From the NCBI GenBank assembly GCA_964293475.1, contig CAXYYJ010000016.1:26421-90420 (forward strand): a stretch of 64,000 bases of DNA, read 5' to 3'. This document shows positions 51,132 through 60,770 of this stretch, one piece after another. The stretch comes from UBA12170 sp964293475 (GTDB lineage: Bacteria > Bacteroidota > Bacteroidia > Bacteroidales > UBA12170). The position numbers and the translations under genes were made by a program. How positions within the stretch are numbered: position 1 is the first letter of the stretch; every line of letters begins with the position of its first letter. The notes beneath the pieces were generated by a model, which was not told the origin of the DNA, did no database searches, and saw only the letters and a list, made by a program, of their open reading frames with translations.

Positions 51132-53177
51132 TTAAACTGGTCTGATGGGAATCCGCACTTTTAAAACCAGTTTATTCTGTTCTCCCGGAACAATATGCTC
51201 CAGTTGGTCTTCAAAAATTATCCGCTCCTTCATGGTTTTGTTAAGCAGTTTTATCCTGCTTTTAATATTGTTGATTTGCTCCAGAGTTCTTGCATCGTCC
51301 TTTTCGCTGTTGACTTCGGAGAGATAGTACATTAAACTGCATTGAATAATTAAGTAATTGTCGGGGGTATCTATTTGAAGATGAACACTTAAATCGCCCT
51401 GATTGATATGCTCGTTGATGATATGAACTATGGCGGGGAAAAATAGAAATGGCGGTACTGCGAGCATATCTGTTTCCACATGACTTTCGATGTCGAGGTC
51501 GAAAATAAGTTTATGGTCGTAGCGGAGCTGGTGCAGTTTCAACAGGTTTCTCAGTGTATCTATCTCTTTATCCAACACTATGCCCTGACTTGTAGATGTA
51601 TCGATAAAAACTCTGATAAGACGTGCAAATCCGCTTAAAAACAACCCCGATTCTTTTATTCTGTTCTTGGCCACAAGCTCTTTGATTCCCGACAAACTGC
51701 TTCTTATAAATTGCGGATTGAGTTGATAGCGCAACAGTGCGGGCTCCAGTTTATTGTATTCCAAATCGTTGCGTATCCGAATCTGACGAAGAATTAGTAT
51801 GCCCGAAAGAATCAGCAGTATTAAAATAAGAACCACAACGCCAATCATGATACGGGTTTTATTCTTTTCAAGGCGGCTGCTTTTCATCAGATTGGTCATC
51901 AGATTCAACTCGGCCTTATTCTTTTCGTACTCGTATTTCACTTCGAGCTCTTTAATAAGCTCCATGTTCTGCACCTTTCGGATGGAGTCGCTCATTTGAA
52001 TATATTCGGTGAACGCCTGATAGGCCTTCTCCCATTGATTGGTTTTGGCGTATATGGATTTCAGTGCATCTAAATTCTCCAGTACTTCGTCGCTAAACCC
52101 CTGACTTTGTGCCACCAATAAGCTTTGATTGTGATATTTAATGGCTAAATCGTAGTCTTTTAACCCATCATAAACAAATCCTATATTCATGAGAGCCATC
52201 ACAATACCGCTTCGGTGGGTGATTTGCTCAAAAAGGAGAAGAGATTTGTTGAAGTATTCGAGCGACTTCTCATATTTTTCCTGATTTCCGTAGAGCATGC
52301 CCAAATTGTTGTAAACAAATGCCTGCCCGCTGATATCGCCAAGTTTTATCCTGTTGTCGAGACTTCTCTCGTAGAAAATAAGGGCAGAGTCATACTTGCC
52401 CAGATTGGAATAAATATTCCCTATATTATTATACAAACGGCTTGTTTCGTGCAGATTATGGAGCGAATCCATAATTTGAAGGGCTTCTTTATAGTGCGAT
52501 AGTGATTTGTCAAATTCTTTCCAATCGGAATACAGAATACCGAGATTGTTGAGGAGTTTGCTTTGCTCTGGCACCCATTTCCTGCTTCGTCTGGCCATGC
52601 CCAACCCCTGATGAAACGAAGTGAGCGCCTGGTCGAACTGCCCTTGTTTATAGTAAATATTTCCAAGGGAACGCAATCCAATGATTTGCCAAAGGGTGTC
52701 TTGTACTTCCCTGGATTGGCTATGGATACTGTTATAATAAAGGAGTGCAGAATCAAGAATACCTTGTCGGTTATAAACCATGCCAATATACAACATGGTG
52801 GTCATTTTTTCTTTGCTAAAAATCAAACGGCTATAAAATTCCAGCGCTTTTTTAGAAAAGAAATGTGATTTTTCGTTGTTGGCGTTGTCATAGTGCAACA
52901 TTCCAAGTGTCATATAGCATTTGGCAATGGCCTGCTTGTCCGACTGGCTTTCGGCCAAAACAAGGGCATCGTTGGCATATTTTAGTCCTTGCTCCGGATT
53001 AATCCTGCTGCAGGAATCGGCAATAGATAAAAGGGTTTCCACATTTCGCGATGTGCTATTTAATGTATCGGAAACGGCATAAACGCCATTCGCAGTGATG
53101 AGATTTGCGAACACCAAAATGGGCAAAAACAGGCCTGCCCACAAAACCAGATAATTTCTTTTAAACCACAAAAACAT
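51132..53177 (-). CDS. TPR-containing sensor of the LytS type with degenerate kinase site
   Basis: The preferred start is the ATG at 53177 (MFLWFKRNYLVLWAGLFLPI, a signal/anchor); an ATG at 53213 is in frame. The 681-residue protein has at least eight periplasmic tetratricopeptide repeats (YNNIGNIYSNLGKYDSALIF, NLGMLYGNQEKYEKSLEYF), a coiled-coil stretch, one transmembrane helix (MIGVVVLILILLILSGILIL) and a C-terminal LytS-like region. The canonical NPHF phosphoacceptor motif reads LNPQF here, with the Gln codon at 51711-51713. The ATP-binding boxes are also degraded (FFPAIVHIINEHINQGD). It lies directly upstream of the LytTR gene and may act by protein contact rather than phosphotransfer. 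Confidence 0.85.
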   Translation of the reverse strand: MFLWFKRNYLVLWAGLFLPILVFANLITANGVYAVSDTLNSTSRNVETLLSIADSCSRINPEQGLKYANDALVLAESQSDKQAIAKCYMTLGMLHYDNANNEKSHFFSKKALEFYSRLIFSKEKMTTMLYIGMVYNRQGILDSALLYYNSIHSQSREVQDTLWQIIGLRSLGNIYYKQGQFDQALTSFHQGLGMARRSRKWVPEQSKLLNNLGILYSDWKEFDKSLSHYKEALQIMDSLHNLHETSRLYNNIGNIYSNLGKYDSALIFYERSLDNRIKLGDISGQAFVYNNLGMLYGNQEKYEKSLEYFNKSLLLFEQITHRSGIVMALMNIGFVYDGLKDYDLAIKYHNQSLLVAQSQGFSDEVLENLDALKSIYAKTNQWEKAYQAFTEYIQMSDSIRKVQNMELIKELEVKYEYEKNKAELNLMTNLMKSSRLEKNKTRIMIGVVVLILILLILSGILILRQIRIRNDLEYNKLEPALLRYQLNPQFIRSSLSGIKELVAKNRIKESGLFLSGFARLIRVFIDTSTSQGIVLDKEIDTLRNLLKLHQLRYDHKLIFDLDIESHVETDMLAVPPFLFFPAIVHIINEHINQGDLSVHLQIDTPDNYLIIQCSLMYYLSEVNSEKDDARTLEQINNIKSRIKLLNKTMKERIIFEDQLEHIVPGEQNKLVLKVRIPIRPV

Positions 53178-53288
53178 AAGGTTCAAATGTATGAATTTTA
53201 TATTAAACATCAACTTTATGCGTATTTTTACCCATTAAGTCGTAAAACCCCCTTGATGATTCACCTGGGGATATTGTTTAAAAAAAAT

Positions 53289-53296
53289 TATTTTTG
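53289..53296 (+). promoter_or_regulatory. Promoter -7 element of the GH3 gene
   Basis: TATTTTTG matches the Bacteroidota consensus TAnnTTTG exactly and ends 14 bases before the GH3 start codon. A well-placed -33 TTG is not evident; the nearest is only 12 bases upstream. Confidence 0.4.
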
Positions 53297-53310
53297 CTAA
53301 AAAAACATCT

Positions 53311-54846
53311 ATGCCTTTACTCGGGAATCTCATTAAAAAAGCCTATCAGTTAAAAGACCGTCCGGAACTGATGAAAAAACATCAGTCTCCTCTGGCAGTT
53401 CAGGAAGCTGAGCTGAAAAAACTAATCAAAAAAGCACAGATTACCTCGTTTGGTGAACATTATAATTTCGCCGAAATTCTGCAAACTTCTCAATCAATTG
53501 AATCATTTCAGCAAAGGGTTCCTGTGTTCGATTATAGCAAGATGTACAGAGAATGGTGGTACAGATCGCTCAATGGCGAGACCTATGTGAGCTGGCCGGG
53601 CAAAGTGAAGTATTTTGCCCTGACCTCGGGAACCAGCGAAGCCAGCAGCAAGCAGATTCCTGTGACCAAAGAAATGCTCAACTCCATAAAAAAGGCCAGT
53701 TTGCGGCAATTGGTTTCGGCCTCGCGCTACGATTTCCCCATTGAGTTTTTCGAGAAAGGCATTTTAATGATTGGCGGAAGCACCCATTTAAATTTAAACG
53801 GGAGTTATCTGGAAGGCGATTTGAGTGGAATCTCGGCGGGAAATATCCCCTTTTGGTTTCAGCATTTCTATAAACCCGGACGACGCATATCGAAAGAAAG
53901 AGACTGGGCCACCAAGCTCAACGAAATCGTTAAGTCGGCTCCCAAGTGGGATATTGGAATCATGGTGGGTGTACCTGCCTGGATTCAGATTATTCTGGAG
54001 CGCATTATTGAGACCTACGGGCTCAAAAATATTCACGAAATATGGCCCAACCTGAGCGTTTATGTGCACAGCGGTGTATCATTTGCCCCCTATAAAAAAA
54101 GGTTTGAGACACTATTTGGTAAACCCATGATTTATAACGAGAGCTATCTGGCTTCGGAGGGCTTTATGGCATATCAAAATCATCCGATGGATACGGGCAT
54201 GAAATTGCTTTTAAACAACGGCTTGTTTTTTGAATTTGTTCCATTTAACCATCGCAATTTCGACGACGAAGGCAATATGCTCGAAAACCCCGAAGTGCTG
54301 CATATTGGTCAGGTTGACGAGCAGCAGGAGTATGCTTTGCTCATATCGTCGAATGCGGGTGCCTGGCGATATCTCATTGGAGATACCATTCGGTTTACTT
54401 CGGTAAAAAATTCAGAAATCATCATCACCGGTCGCACCAGGCAATTTCTGAGTATATGCGGCGAACATTTGTCGCTTGAAAATATTTCGCGGGCTATGGA
54501 ACTAACGCAGAGCGATTTAAACCTGAATATTGGTGAATTCACCGTGATGGGTGTGGAGCACGGAACCCTGTGGGCTCACGAATGGCATGTGGGTCTCGAC
54601 GAACCCGCCGATGCTCTTATAATTAAAAAACATTTGGATGAGCATTTAAATATTTTGAACGATGATTACCGTGTGGAACGCATGGAAGCTATTAAAGATG
54701 TGACGGTGAAAATTATTCCCAACGCACTCTTTTCCAAATGGATGAAAATGAAAGGGAAAGAAGGGGGCGCTCATAAATTCCCCCGCGTATTGAAAAATCA
54801 TGTTAAAACAGAATGGCTTAACTTTATAAAATCGGAGGGATATTAA
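53311..54846 (+). CDS. GH3-family acyl-adenylating/amido synthetase-like protein
   Basis: This 511-residue protein belongs to the GH3 family of the ANL superfamily, named from plant enzymes that conjugate amino acids to jasmonate or auxin; bacterial members have undefined substrates. Motif I for phosphate binding is FALTSGTSEASSKQIPVT, motif II is MIYNESYLASEGFMAY, and motif III is WRYLIGDTIRFTS. The C-terminal subdomain with EIIITGRTRQFLSICGEHLS follows. The length is typical of Bacteroidota members. The stop codon overlaps the start of the LysE-type exporter gene in a TAATG unit, so the product of the enzyme may be exported by that protein. Confidence 0.92.
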   Translation: MPLLGNLIKKAYQLKDRPELMKKHQSPLAVQEAELKKLIKKAQITSFGEHYNFAEILQTSQSIESFQQRVPVFDYSKMYREWWYRSLNGETYVSWPGKVKYFALTSGTSEASSKQIPVTKEMLNSIKKASLRQLVSASRYDFPIEFFEKGILMIGGSTHLNLNGSYLEGDLSGISAGNIPFWFQHFYKPGRRISKERDWATKLNEIVKSAPKWDIGIMVGVPAWIQIILERIIETYGLKNIHEIWPNLSVYVHSGVSFAPYKKRFETLFGKPMIYNESYLASEGFMAYQNHPMDTGMKLLLNNGLFFEFVPFNHRNFDDEGNMLENPEVLHIGQVDEQQEYALLISSNAGAWRYLIGDTIRFTSVKNSEIIITGRTRQFLSICGEHLSLENISRAMELTQSDLNLNIGEFTVMGVEHGTLWAHEWHVGLDEPADALIIKKHLDEHLNILNDDYRVERMEAIKDVTVKIIPNALFSKWMKMKGKEGGAHKFPRVLKNHVKTEWLNFIKSEGY

Positions 54847-55469
54847 TGGCATATGCAATAAGAGATGGAATACTGTTAGGAATAACCTTGGCTACCCTGT
54901 TTGGCTTTGGGCCTGCCCTGCTTGCTCTGGTGCAAACCAGCATTCACAGGGGTTTTAAAGCAGGTATCTCGCTGGCTGTGGGGGTTTTTCTCAGCGATTT
55001 GTTTTTAGTTCTCCTCAGTTTCGAAGGGGTGATACAAATTGTGGAACAGCCAAAAAACAAAATGGCTTTCGGGCTGGTGGGCGGAGTTATCCTCATTGTT
55101 TTTGGTATCATCACCGCGCTTAGAAAAGCCCGAACCGAAGTGGATGAAATTGAAGTACATAATCCCCGAACCATAACCTATATACTCAAGGGCTTCTTTT
55201 TAAATGTGGCCAACCCCTTTATCTGGATTTTCTGGATGGGCACCATGATTGCCATTACGAGCAATTACGATCAGGACGAAGAAGCCATTTTAACCATGTT
55301 TGCCACCACCTTAATCACGGTTTTCATGAGCGATGTGCTTAAATCATATCTGGCCGGAAAGCTCAAATCGTTGCTTACCATTAAGCTACTCACTCTCATT
55401 AACCGCATCGCGGGAATTGGGCTCATTGTTTTTGGTATTTCACTCATTATCAGGGCATTTTTGAGATAA
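54846..55469 (+). CDS. LysE-family exporter
   Basis: This 207-residue protein has six hydrophobic segments and the family opening DGILLGITLATLFGFGPALLALVQTSIHRGFKAG, where the GPALL..V and GFKAG turn is diagnostic (given as GFGPALLALVQ and HRGFKAGISLAVG). A later motif GFFLNVANPFIWIFWMG contains the NP(F) helix break typical of LysE/RhtB proteins. These export amino acids or related metabolites. Translational coupling to the GH3 gene (TAATG) is notable, since GH3 enzymes form amino-acid conjugates; joint function is an inference. Confidence 0.9.
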   Translation: MAYAIRDGILLGITLATLFGFGPALLALVQTSIHRGFKAGISLAVGVFLSDLFLVLLSFEGVIQIVEQPKNKMAFGLVGGVILIVFGIITALRKARTEVDEIEVHNPRTITYILKGFFLNVANPFIWIFWMGTMIAITSNYDQDEEAILTMFATTLITVFMSDVLKSYLAGKLKSLLTIKLLTLINRIAGIGLIVFGISLIIRAFLR

Positions 55470-55877
55470 AACCAGGGCGTTTCTCTGGTTTTTGGTTTAA
55501 TCATCCCGGAGGGTTGACAAGATTATAAAAAATCATCAACCCACCATTTGTGCGACCCCGGATGGGGTCGAATATTTTTCGCTTCGCATTTTTCTATAGA
55601 TTTTTGACCTCTCTGATGTCAAATTCCAGCTTTATTAAATTCTTCAGCCAAACATTTTATCCGACACCTCCATGTATTCTGCAGCTCATACGAAAAATTG
55701 CAGACATAGTTTTAGCCCATCATGAGGGCATTTTTCAGATAACCATTGGATAGGATTTAAGTCCTTTGCTTTACATTCTCACCAGGATATTATTATTACA
55801 AATCGAGCGAAAGGAAAATAAAAAAAAGGTGGTTTTCAAATGATTGAAACCACCTTTTTTTAAAATAAATTCCTGGG
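55470..55877. other. Intergenic region between LysE and RND permease genes
   Basis: About 400 bases between convergent genes carry a terminator (55821-55862) but no supported ORF. A 67-codon plus-strand frame starts at 55550 but has no family resemblance and is not called. Confidence 0.4.
55821..55862. terminator. Strong bidirectional terminator
   Basis: AAAAAAAGGTGGTTTTCAA pairs perfectly with TTGAAACCACCTTTTTTT apart from a slight offset, with a 4-base loop (ATGA). It has A-runs on the left and T-runs on the right and lies between the convergent LysE and RND permease genes, so it serves both strands. Confidence 0.9.
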
Positions 55878-58800
55878 TTAAGCTCTGAACAGTTTATTCG
55901 ATTTGCGGCGTTTTATTTTCACTTTCATCTCATAGGCAATGATGTACATGGCCGGAACAAAGATAAGCGTGAGGAAAGTTGCAAAACTTAATCCGAAGAT
56001 GATGGTCCAGGATAAAGGTCCCCAAAACATTACGTTGTCACCGCCCACATGAATTTGCGGATTGAGCTCTGTGAACATGGTAACGAAGTTCAGGTTAAAA
56101 CCAATGGCTAAAGGTACCAGACCCAAAATGGTGGCTGTGGCTGTAAGTATAACCGGTGTTATTCTGGTCTTTCCAGCTTCAATAATAGCTTCACGGGTTT
56201 TGAGTCCTCGTTCCTTTAGGGTATCGATGAATTCCACAATCAGAATTCCATTTCGCACCACTATACCTCCAAGAGCAACAATTCCCAAACCAGTCATGAT
56301 GATGGAAATGGACATATTGAATATAACAATACCCAACAAAACCCCAATCACACTGAAAATAACCTCACTTAGGATAATGAGTGTTTTGCTCATGGAATTA
56401 AACTGGGTGATGAGGATGAAGAAAATAAGCCCAATGGCAATGAGCATGGCTTTGCCCAGGAATGCTGAAGTTTCGGCCTGATCCTCCTGCTCACCCGTGA
56501 GTTTTATCTGAACACCTTCGTGCAATGGAAAATCAACAGCTTCAGCCTTAATTTGCGCAACAATTTCGTTGGCGGTGTAGCCAGTCATAACTCCACTCGA
56601 TAAGGTAATGATTCGCTTCAGATTCTGACGCTTTATACCACCATAGGAATCCACATAATCTATTGTAGCCACCGATGATAAGGGGATTTGGCGCAACATA
56701 CCAGAGTTCATATCGCGATAGGTAATTTTAAGATTGATAATATTATTAATATTCTCGCGGGTTTCAACGGCATATCGCAGATTTATTGGGTATTCATCTT
56801 CGTCCATTTTGTACTTGGAAACTTCTTTTCCCAACACCGAGGTTCTGATTTCGGAAGCTATCTGCGCAGTGCTGATTCCTTCGTGATTGGCTCTTTCGCG
56901 ATCAATTTTAATAGCAATTTCGGGTTTGTTCTCCTGAAAATCGCTTTTCAAATCTTCTACTCCGGGAATCTGCAGAGAGTCGAGGTAGCGTTCAAAAGCG
57001 GCGGCATCAGCAATAAGGTCGGCCATATTTTCTCCGGTTATTTCCACATTAATGGGTTTTCCGGTTGGTGGTCCTGCCCTGTTTTTGTCAACAGAAATCT
57101 CTGCTCCGGGAATTCCAGCAACTTCATGACGAATTTTATCGAGATACTCGGTGGTATTGATTCCTATCCTGTTTTTATACTCCACAAAATTTACAGTTAC
57201 TTTACCTTTCTCGGCACTCAGATTACGGCTAAAATCCATATCATCACCTGCTCCCAGAGCAATATTGGTGATAACGGATTCTACATCGGGATTGTTTTTC
57301 CCGAGTACCTTCATCACTCTTTCTTCCACTATTTTGGTAATGGAATCGGTAACGATTTGATCGGTACCAACAGGCATTTGCACCCTGACACTGATGTTGT
57401 TGGGCATATTGTCAGGAAAAAAGAGTACCTTGGGACTGCGTATTCCGGTGGCCACAAAAGTGAATATAAACAAAAGGATTACTGTGGCCAGAAGATACCA
57501 GGGGTTTCGACCATGTAAGAAAAACCTTAACTGTTTTTCATATATTTTCACAAACCAGGGCCAGCCTGTCTTTTGCCACCAGTTGATATAAGGATTTAAT
57601 AGGGTGTGGAAAAACACAATCATCAGTGCAACAAAAACAAAGAAATTTCCAAAACCAAAAGCTGTGCTGCTGTGTCCAATGGCATAAATAATATAGGAAG
57701 CCACTGCAAATCCCATAGCTATAACAACTTCAAAGATTCTTCTTTTCTTAACTTTAGACAAATCGGGGGCATCGAATTCGTGTTTCATAAAAGAAACTGC
57801 AAAAACCGGATTGATGATATAAGCCACAAACAAGCTGGCAAACAGTGTAATAATGAGTGTTACCGGAATATAAAACATAAACTCACCTACTATACCAGGC
57901 CAAAATGCCAATGGGAAAAATGGGGCTAAAGTAGTTAAGGTTCCGGAGAGTATTGGAAGAAAGACCTCCCCTGCAGCTTGTTTTGCTGCCAATACAATAT
58001 TGGGTTGGGATTGATGGGTTCGGTGAATATTTTCGATAACCACAATAGCATCATCGACCACAATACCCAAGGCAAAAATTAATCCGAACATCACAATCAT
58101 GTTCATGGTAAATCCCAAACCAGGCATCACCATGAAAGCAATCGCCATACTCAAAGGAACGGCCAAACCCACAAAGAAAGCATTGGTGAATCCCATGAAA
58201 AACATAAGAACCAGGGTTACCAAAATCATCCCAATGATGATGGTATTGTTTAGTTCTTCGAGTGTGTTGCGGGTAAAACGCGATTGTTCGCCCGAAATAT
58301 CAACATTCAAATCAGATGGAAATTCTTTGCCCACCAATTCATTATCAAGTATTTCCTTGATTTTATCGGAGGCTTCCAATAGATTTCTTCCGCTTTTTTT
58401 CACCACGTTCAGGGTAATCACATTTTGTCCGTTTAAGCGCGAAAAACTCTCCTGCTCTTTAAAAGTATCCTTTACCTCGGCCACGTCTTTTAAATAAACA
58501 ATAGCACCACTCGCCGATTTTATCACAATATTTCTGATAACATCGAGGTTAGTAAACTCACCCGCAACACGTATGGAACGCTTCATGCCGAAAGACGAAA
58601 TATTTCCGGCCGACAAAGTAAGGTTTTCTGAAGCAATGGCTCTGTCGATATCGGTGAGTGTTACGCTGGCAGCCTGTGCCTTATACATATCCACATTGAT
58701 TTGTATTTCACGCTCCAATGCTCCAACAATATCCACGCGGGTTATTTCATTGAGGGCTTCAATCCGGTCCTGAGCCATTTCGGCATATTTCTTCAACTGG

Positions 58801-59279
58801 TCGAGATCGTAGTTTCCAGATATTTGAATATACATAATGGGAATCTCCGAAAAGTCGATATCCATTACATTGGGGTCGTCGAGCAGGTTGTTGGGCAAAT
58901 CGGATTTGCTCTTGTCAACAGCGTCTTTTACCCGTTGCTTGGCTTCGGGCACAGGAACATCGGTATTGAATTCAATGGCGATAGACGAAAAATCCTGCAG
59001 AGAGTTGCTGGAGATTTTCTTTACGCCAGTTATCCCTTTCAATTGTTTTTCGATGGGACGGGTTACCAGATTTTCAATATCCTCAGGCGAAGTGCCCAGA
59101 TAAACGGTATTGACCAAAATTGTTGGAATTACAATTTCGGGAAATTGCTCCTTGGGAATGCTTTGATAGCTACTGATTCCCAGCAAGGTAATGAAAATAG
59201 ACAGTACATAAATACTGGTTTTATTGTCAATTGCCCAACTCGTAGCAAAAAATTCTTTTATTTTATTATTTTTTATCAT
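55878..59279 (-). CDS. RND efflux permease, AcrB/HAE1 type
   Basis: This 1133-residue inner-membrane protein has 12 transmembrane segments and two large periplasmic loops. The proton-relay helix is GIVVDDAIVVIENIHRTH, with the adjacent Asp pair used by AcrB-type pumps. The first helix region is preceded by FFATSWAIDNKTSIYVLS, and the porter-domain motif PEDIENLVTRPIEKQL is present. The late motif GGIVVRNGILIVEFIDTLKERG is also typical. It is about 90 residues longer than AcrB because of cytoplasmic linkers in the middle. It forms a tripartite pump with the adaptor and TolC protein encoded upstream. Substrate could be drugs, bile-like compounds or lipids. Confidence 0.95.
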   Translation of the reverse strand: MIKNNKIKEFFATSWAIDNKTSIYVLSIFITLLGISSYQSIPKEQFPEIVIPTILVNTVYLGTSPEDIENLVTRPIEKQLKGITGVKKISSNSLQDFSSIAIEFNTDVPVPEAKQRVKDAVDKSKSDLPNNLLDDPNVMDIDFSEIPIMYIQISGNYDLDQLKKYAEMAQDRIEALNEITRVDIVGALEREIQINVDMYKAQAASVTLTDIDRAIASENLTLSAGNISSFGMKRSIRVAGEFTNLDVIRNIVIKSASGAIVYLKDVAEVKDTFKEQESFSRLNGQNVITLNVVKKSGRNLLEASDKIKEILDNELVGKEFPSDLNVDISGEQSRFTRNTLEELNNTIIIGMILVTLVLMFFMGFTNAFFVGLAVPLSMAIAFMVMPGLGFTMNMIVMFGLIFALGIVVDDAIVVIENIHRTHQSQPNIVLAAKQAAGEVFLPILSGTLTTLAPFFPLAFWPGIVGEFMFYIPVTLIITLFASLFVAYIINPVFAVSFMKHEFDAPDLSKVKKRRIFEVVIAMGFAVASYIIYAIGHSSTAFGFGNFFVFVALMIVFFHTLLNPYINWWQKTGWPWFVKIYEKQLRFFLHGRNPWYLLATVILLFIFTFVATGIRSPKVLFFPDNMPNNISVRVQMPVGTDQIVTDSITKIVEERVMKVLGKNNPDVESVITNIALGAGDDMDFSRNLSAEKGKVTVNFVEYKNRIGINTTEYLDKIRHEVAGIPGAEISVDKNRAGPPTGKPINVEITGENMADLIADAAAFERYLDSLQIPGVEDLKSDFQENKPEIAIKIDRERANHEGISTAQIASEIRTSVLGKEVSKYKMDEDEYPINLRYAVETRENINNIINLKITYRDMNSGMLRQIPLSSVATIDYVDSYGGIKRQNLKRIITLSSGVMTGYTANEIVAQIKAEAVDFPLHEGVQIKLTGEQEDQAETSAFLGKAMLIAIGLIFFILITQFNSMSKTLIILSEVIFSVIGVLLGIVIFNMSISIIMTGLGIVALGGIVVRNGILIVEFIDTLKERGLKTREAIIEAGKTRITPVILTATATILGLVPLAIGFNLNFVTMFTELNPQIHVGGDNVMFWGPLSWTIIFGLSFATFLTLIFVPAMYIIAYEMKVKIKRRKSNKLFRA

Positions 59280-59458
59280 GACATAATTGATTTTAAAGGA
59301 ATGTTGGAACCCTCCATAATTGAAAGAATGATTGAATTCACTGCCAAATTATTATAAGATATCCTATTTTCCTGATTTAATTCAGAACAGAATTTAGAAA
59401 TGAATTTTCGGGTTTTCAAGATGTTAGTATTTAAAAATTTGTTTTCTGACCTGAATAG

Positions 59459-60583
59459 TTATTTAGCCTGAAGAAGCTCTCCATCCAACAAACCACTGAA
59501 CCCGGAAGTTATTATCTGGTCGCCATTCTGAATACCCTGAGTTATTTCTGCCAGTCCATTATAGGTCATGCCCACAGTAACCATTTGACGACGGGCAACC
59601 AATTGGCCATTTTCGTCTTTCGCTACAAAAATATATTTACCCGATTGCGATTCTCTGATAAGGGTAATTGGAACCGTGAAAGCTGTTTCGTTATTGTAGT
59701 CGTTAATTTTAACCACGGCCATCATATTGGCTCTATACTCCACATCGCTGGGACCTAATCGCACTTCGCATTGAAAAGTTCGGTTAACAGGATTAATATA
59801 TTTACTTGTAAACCTTATGGTTGATGCTATTTCGCTGTTAAAGTCGGGAAAGAAAATAACCACATTATTCCCGGGTTTTACTTTCGATGCATAGGCTTCG
59901 GCAATTTCGGCCACTACCTTTACATTGGAAAAATTAACCACCCTAAGAGCAGGAAGTCCGGGTTGTGCCATTTGACCTACTTTTAAATTTACCTCTTCCA
60001 CACTTCCGGTGATGGGTGATTTAATTTTGGTGAGCTCAATCTGATCTTTCAAAGTGGCCATGGCTCTCTCCAGATTTTCTTTGTTGTTTTTGGAGGTGAG
60101 GTACTGAACTTCGCTACCAATTTGTTGATCCCACAGAGCCTTTTGCTTATTGTACATATTGGTTGCAAAATCGAGCTGTTGCTGGGTGCTGGCCAATTGC
60201 TGCTGCATCACAGAATTGTCGAGCTGGGCCAAAACCTGTCCTTTTTTCACTGCATCGCCTTCTTTAACAAAAACCGCGGTTACCACAGCTGGCATTTGAG
60301 CCGATACAGCAATATTGTCTTCGCCATCAACTTTTCCCTGAACTTCGAGATAATGATTGAAAGCTTCTGTTTTGGCTACGGTGGTAGAAACCGGGGTCAA
60401 TTTAGCTTTTACCTGTCCGCCAGCTGCCTGAAGCTCCGCTTCAATGGTTTTAATTTGATTGCCTATTTCTGTGTATTGCTTTTTTAATTCGGCCAGCTGA
60501 GCATTTTTATCTGGAGATTTTCCGCAGGAAACTGCCAAAACTGCCAATGCCAAAATAACTATTGAATTTTTAAATGTTTTCAT
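59459..60583 (-). CDS. RND efflux periplasmic adaptor (membrane fusion protein)
   Basis: This 374-residue lipoprotein has an SPII signal ending VLAVSC (Cys20). An N-terminal coiled coil (QLAELKKQYTEIGNQIKTIE) is followed by a lipoyl/barrel-sandwich part (VFVKEGDAVKKGQVLAQLD) and an alpha-hairpin of about 60 residues. A beta-barrel with FSNVKVVAEIAEAYASKVKPG and a membrane-proximal domain follow. It links permease and outer membrane channel. The gene lies 179 bases upstream of the permease gene on the same strand and 187 bases downstream of the TolC gene. Confidence 0.94.
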   Translation of the reverse strand: MKTFKNSIVILALAVLAVSCGKSPDKNAQLAELKKQYTEIGNQIKTIEAELQAAGGQVKAKLTPVSTTVAKTEAFNHYLEVQGKVDGEDNIAVSAQMPAVVTAVFVKEGDAVKKGQVLAQLDNSVMQQQLASTQQQLDFATNMYNKQKALWDQQIGSEVQYLTSKNNKENLERAMATLKDQIELTKIKSPITGSVEEVNLKVGQMAQPGLPALRVVNFSNVKVVAEIAEAYASKVKPGNNVVIFFPDFNSEIASTIRFTSKYINPVNRTFQCEVRLGPSDVEYRANMMAVVKINDYNNETAFTVPITLIRESQSGKYIFVAKDENGQLVARRQMVTVGMTYNGLAEITQGIQNGDQIITSGFSGLLDGELLQAK

Positions 60584-60770
60584 TTTTGTATCGTTTGTTT
60601 TTTATTTTTCTTTTTACCTAATCATTGATATTCTGCGTATTCGTCTTTATGCCTAATGGCTGCCTGGCCGAACCCAATGGTGCTTGTTATGTCGATTGTT
60701 TTCTTTCTGCTTTGCTTAGTCAATGAAAGGCTGAAACTTTATGGGCTTTTACCTTCCTCATGCAATCAAA

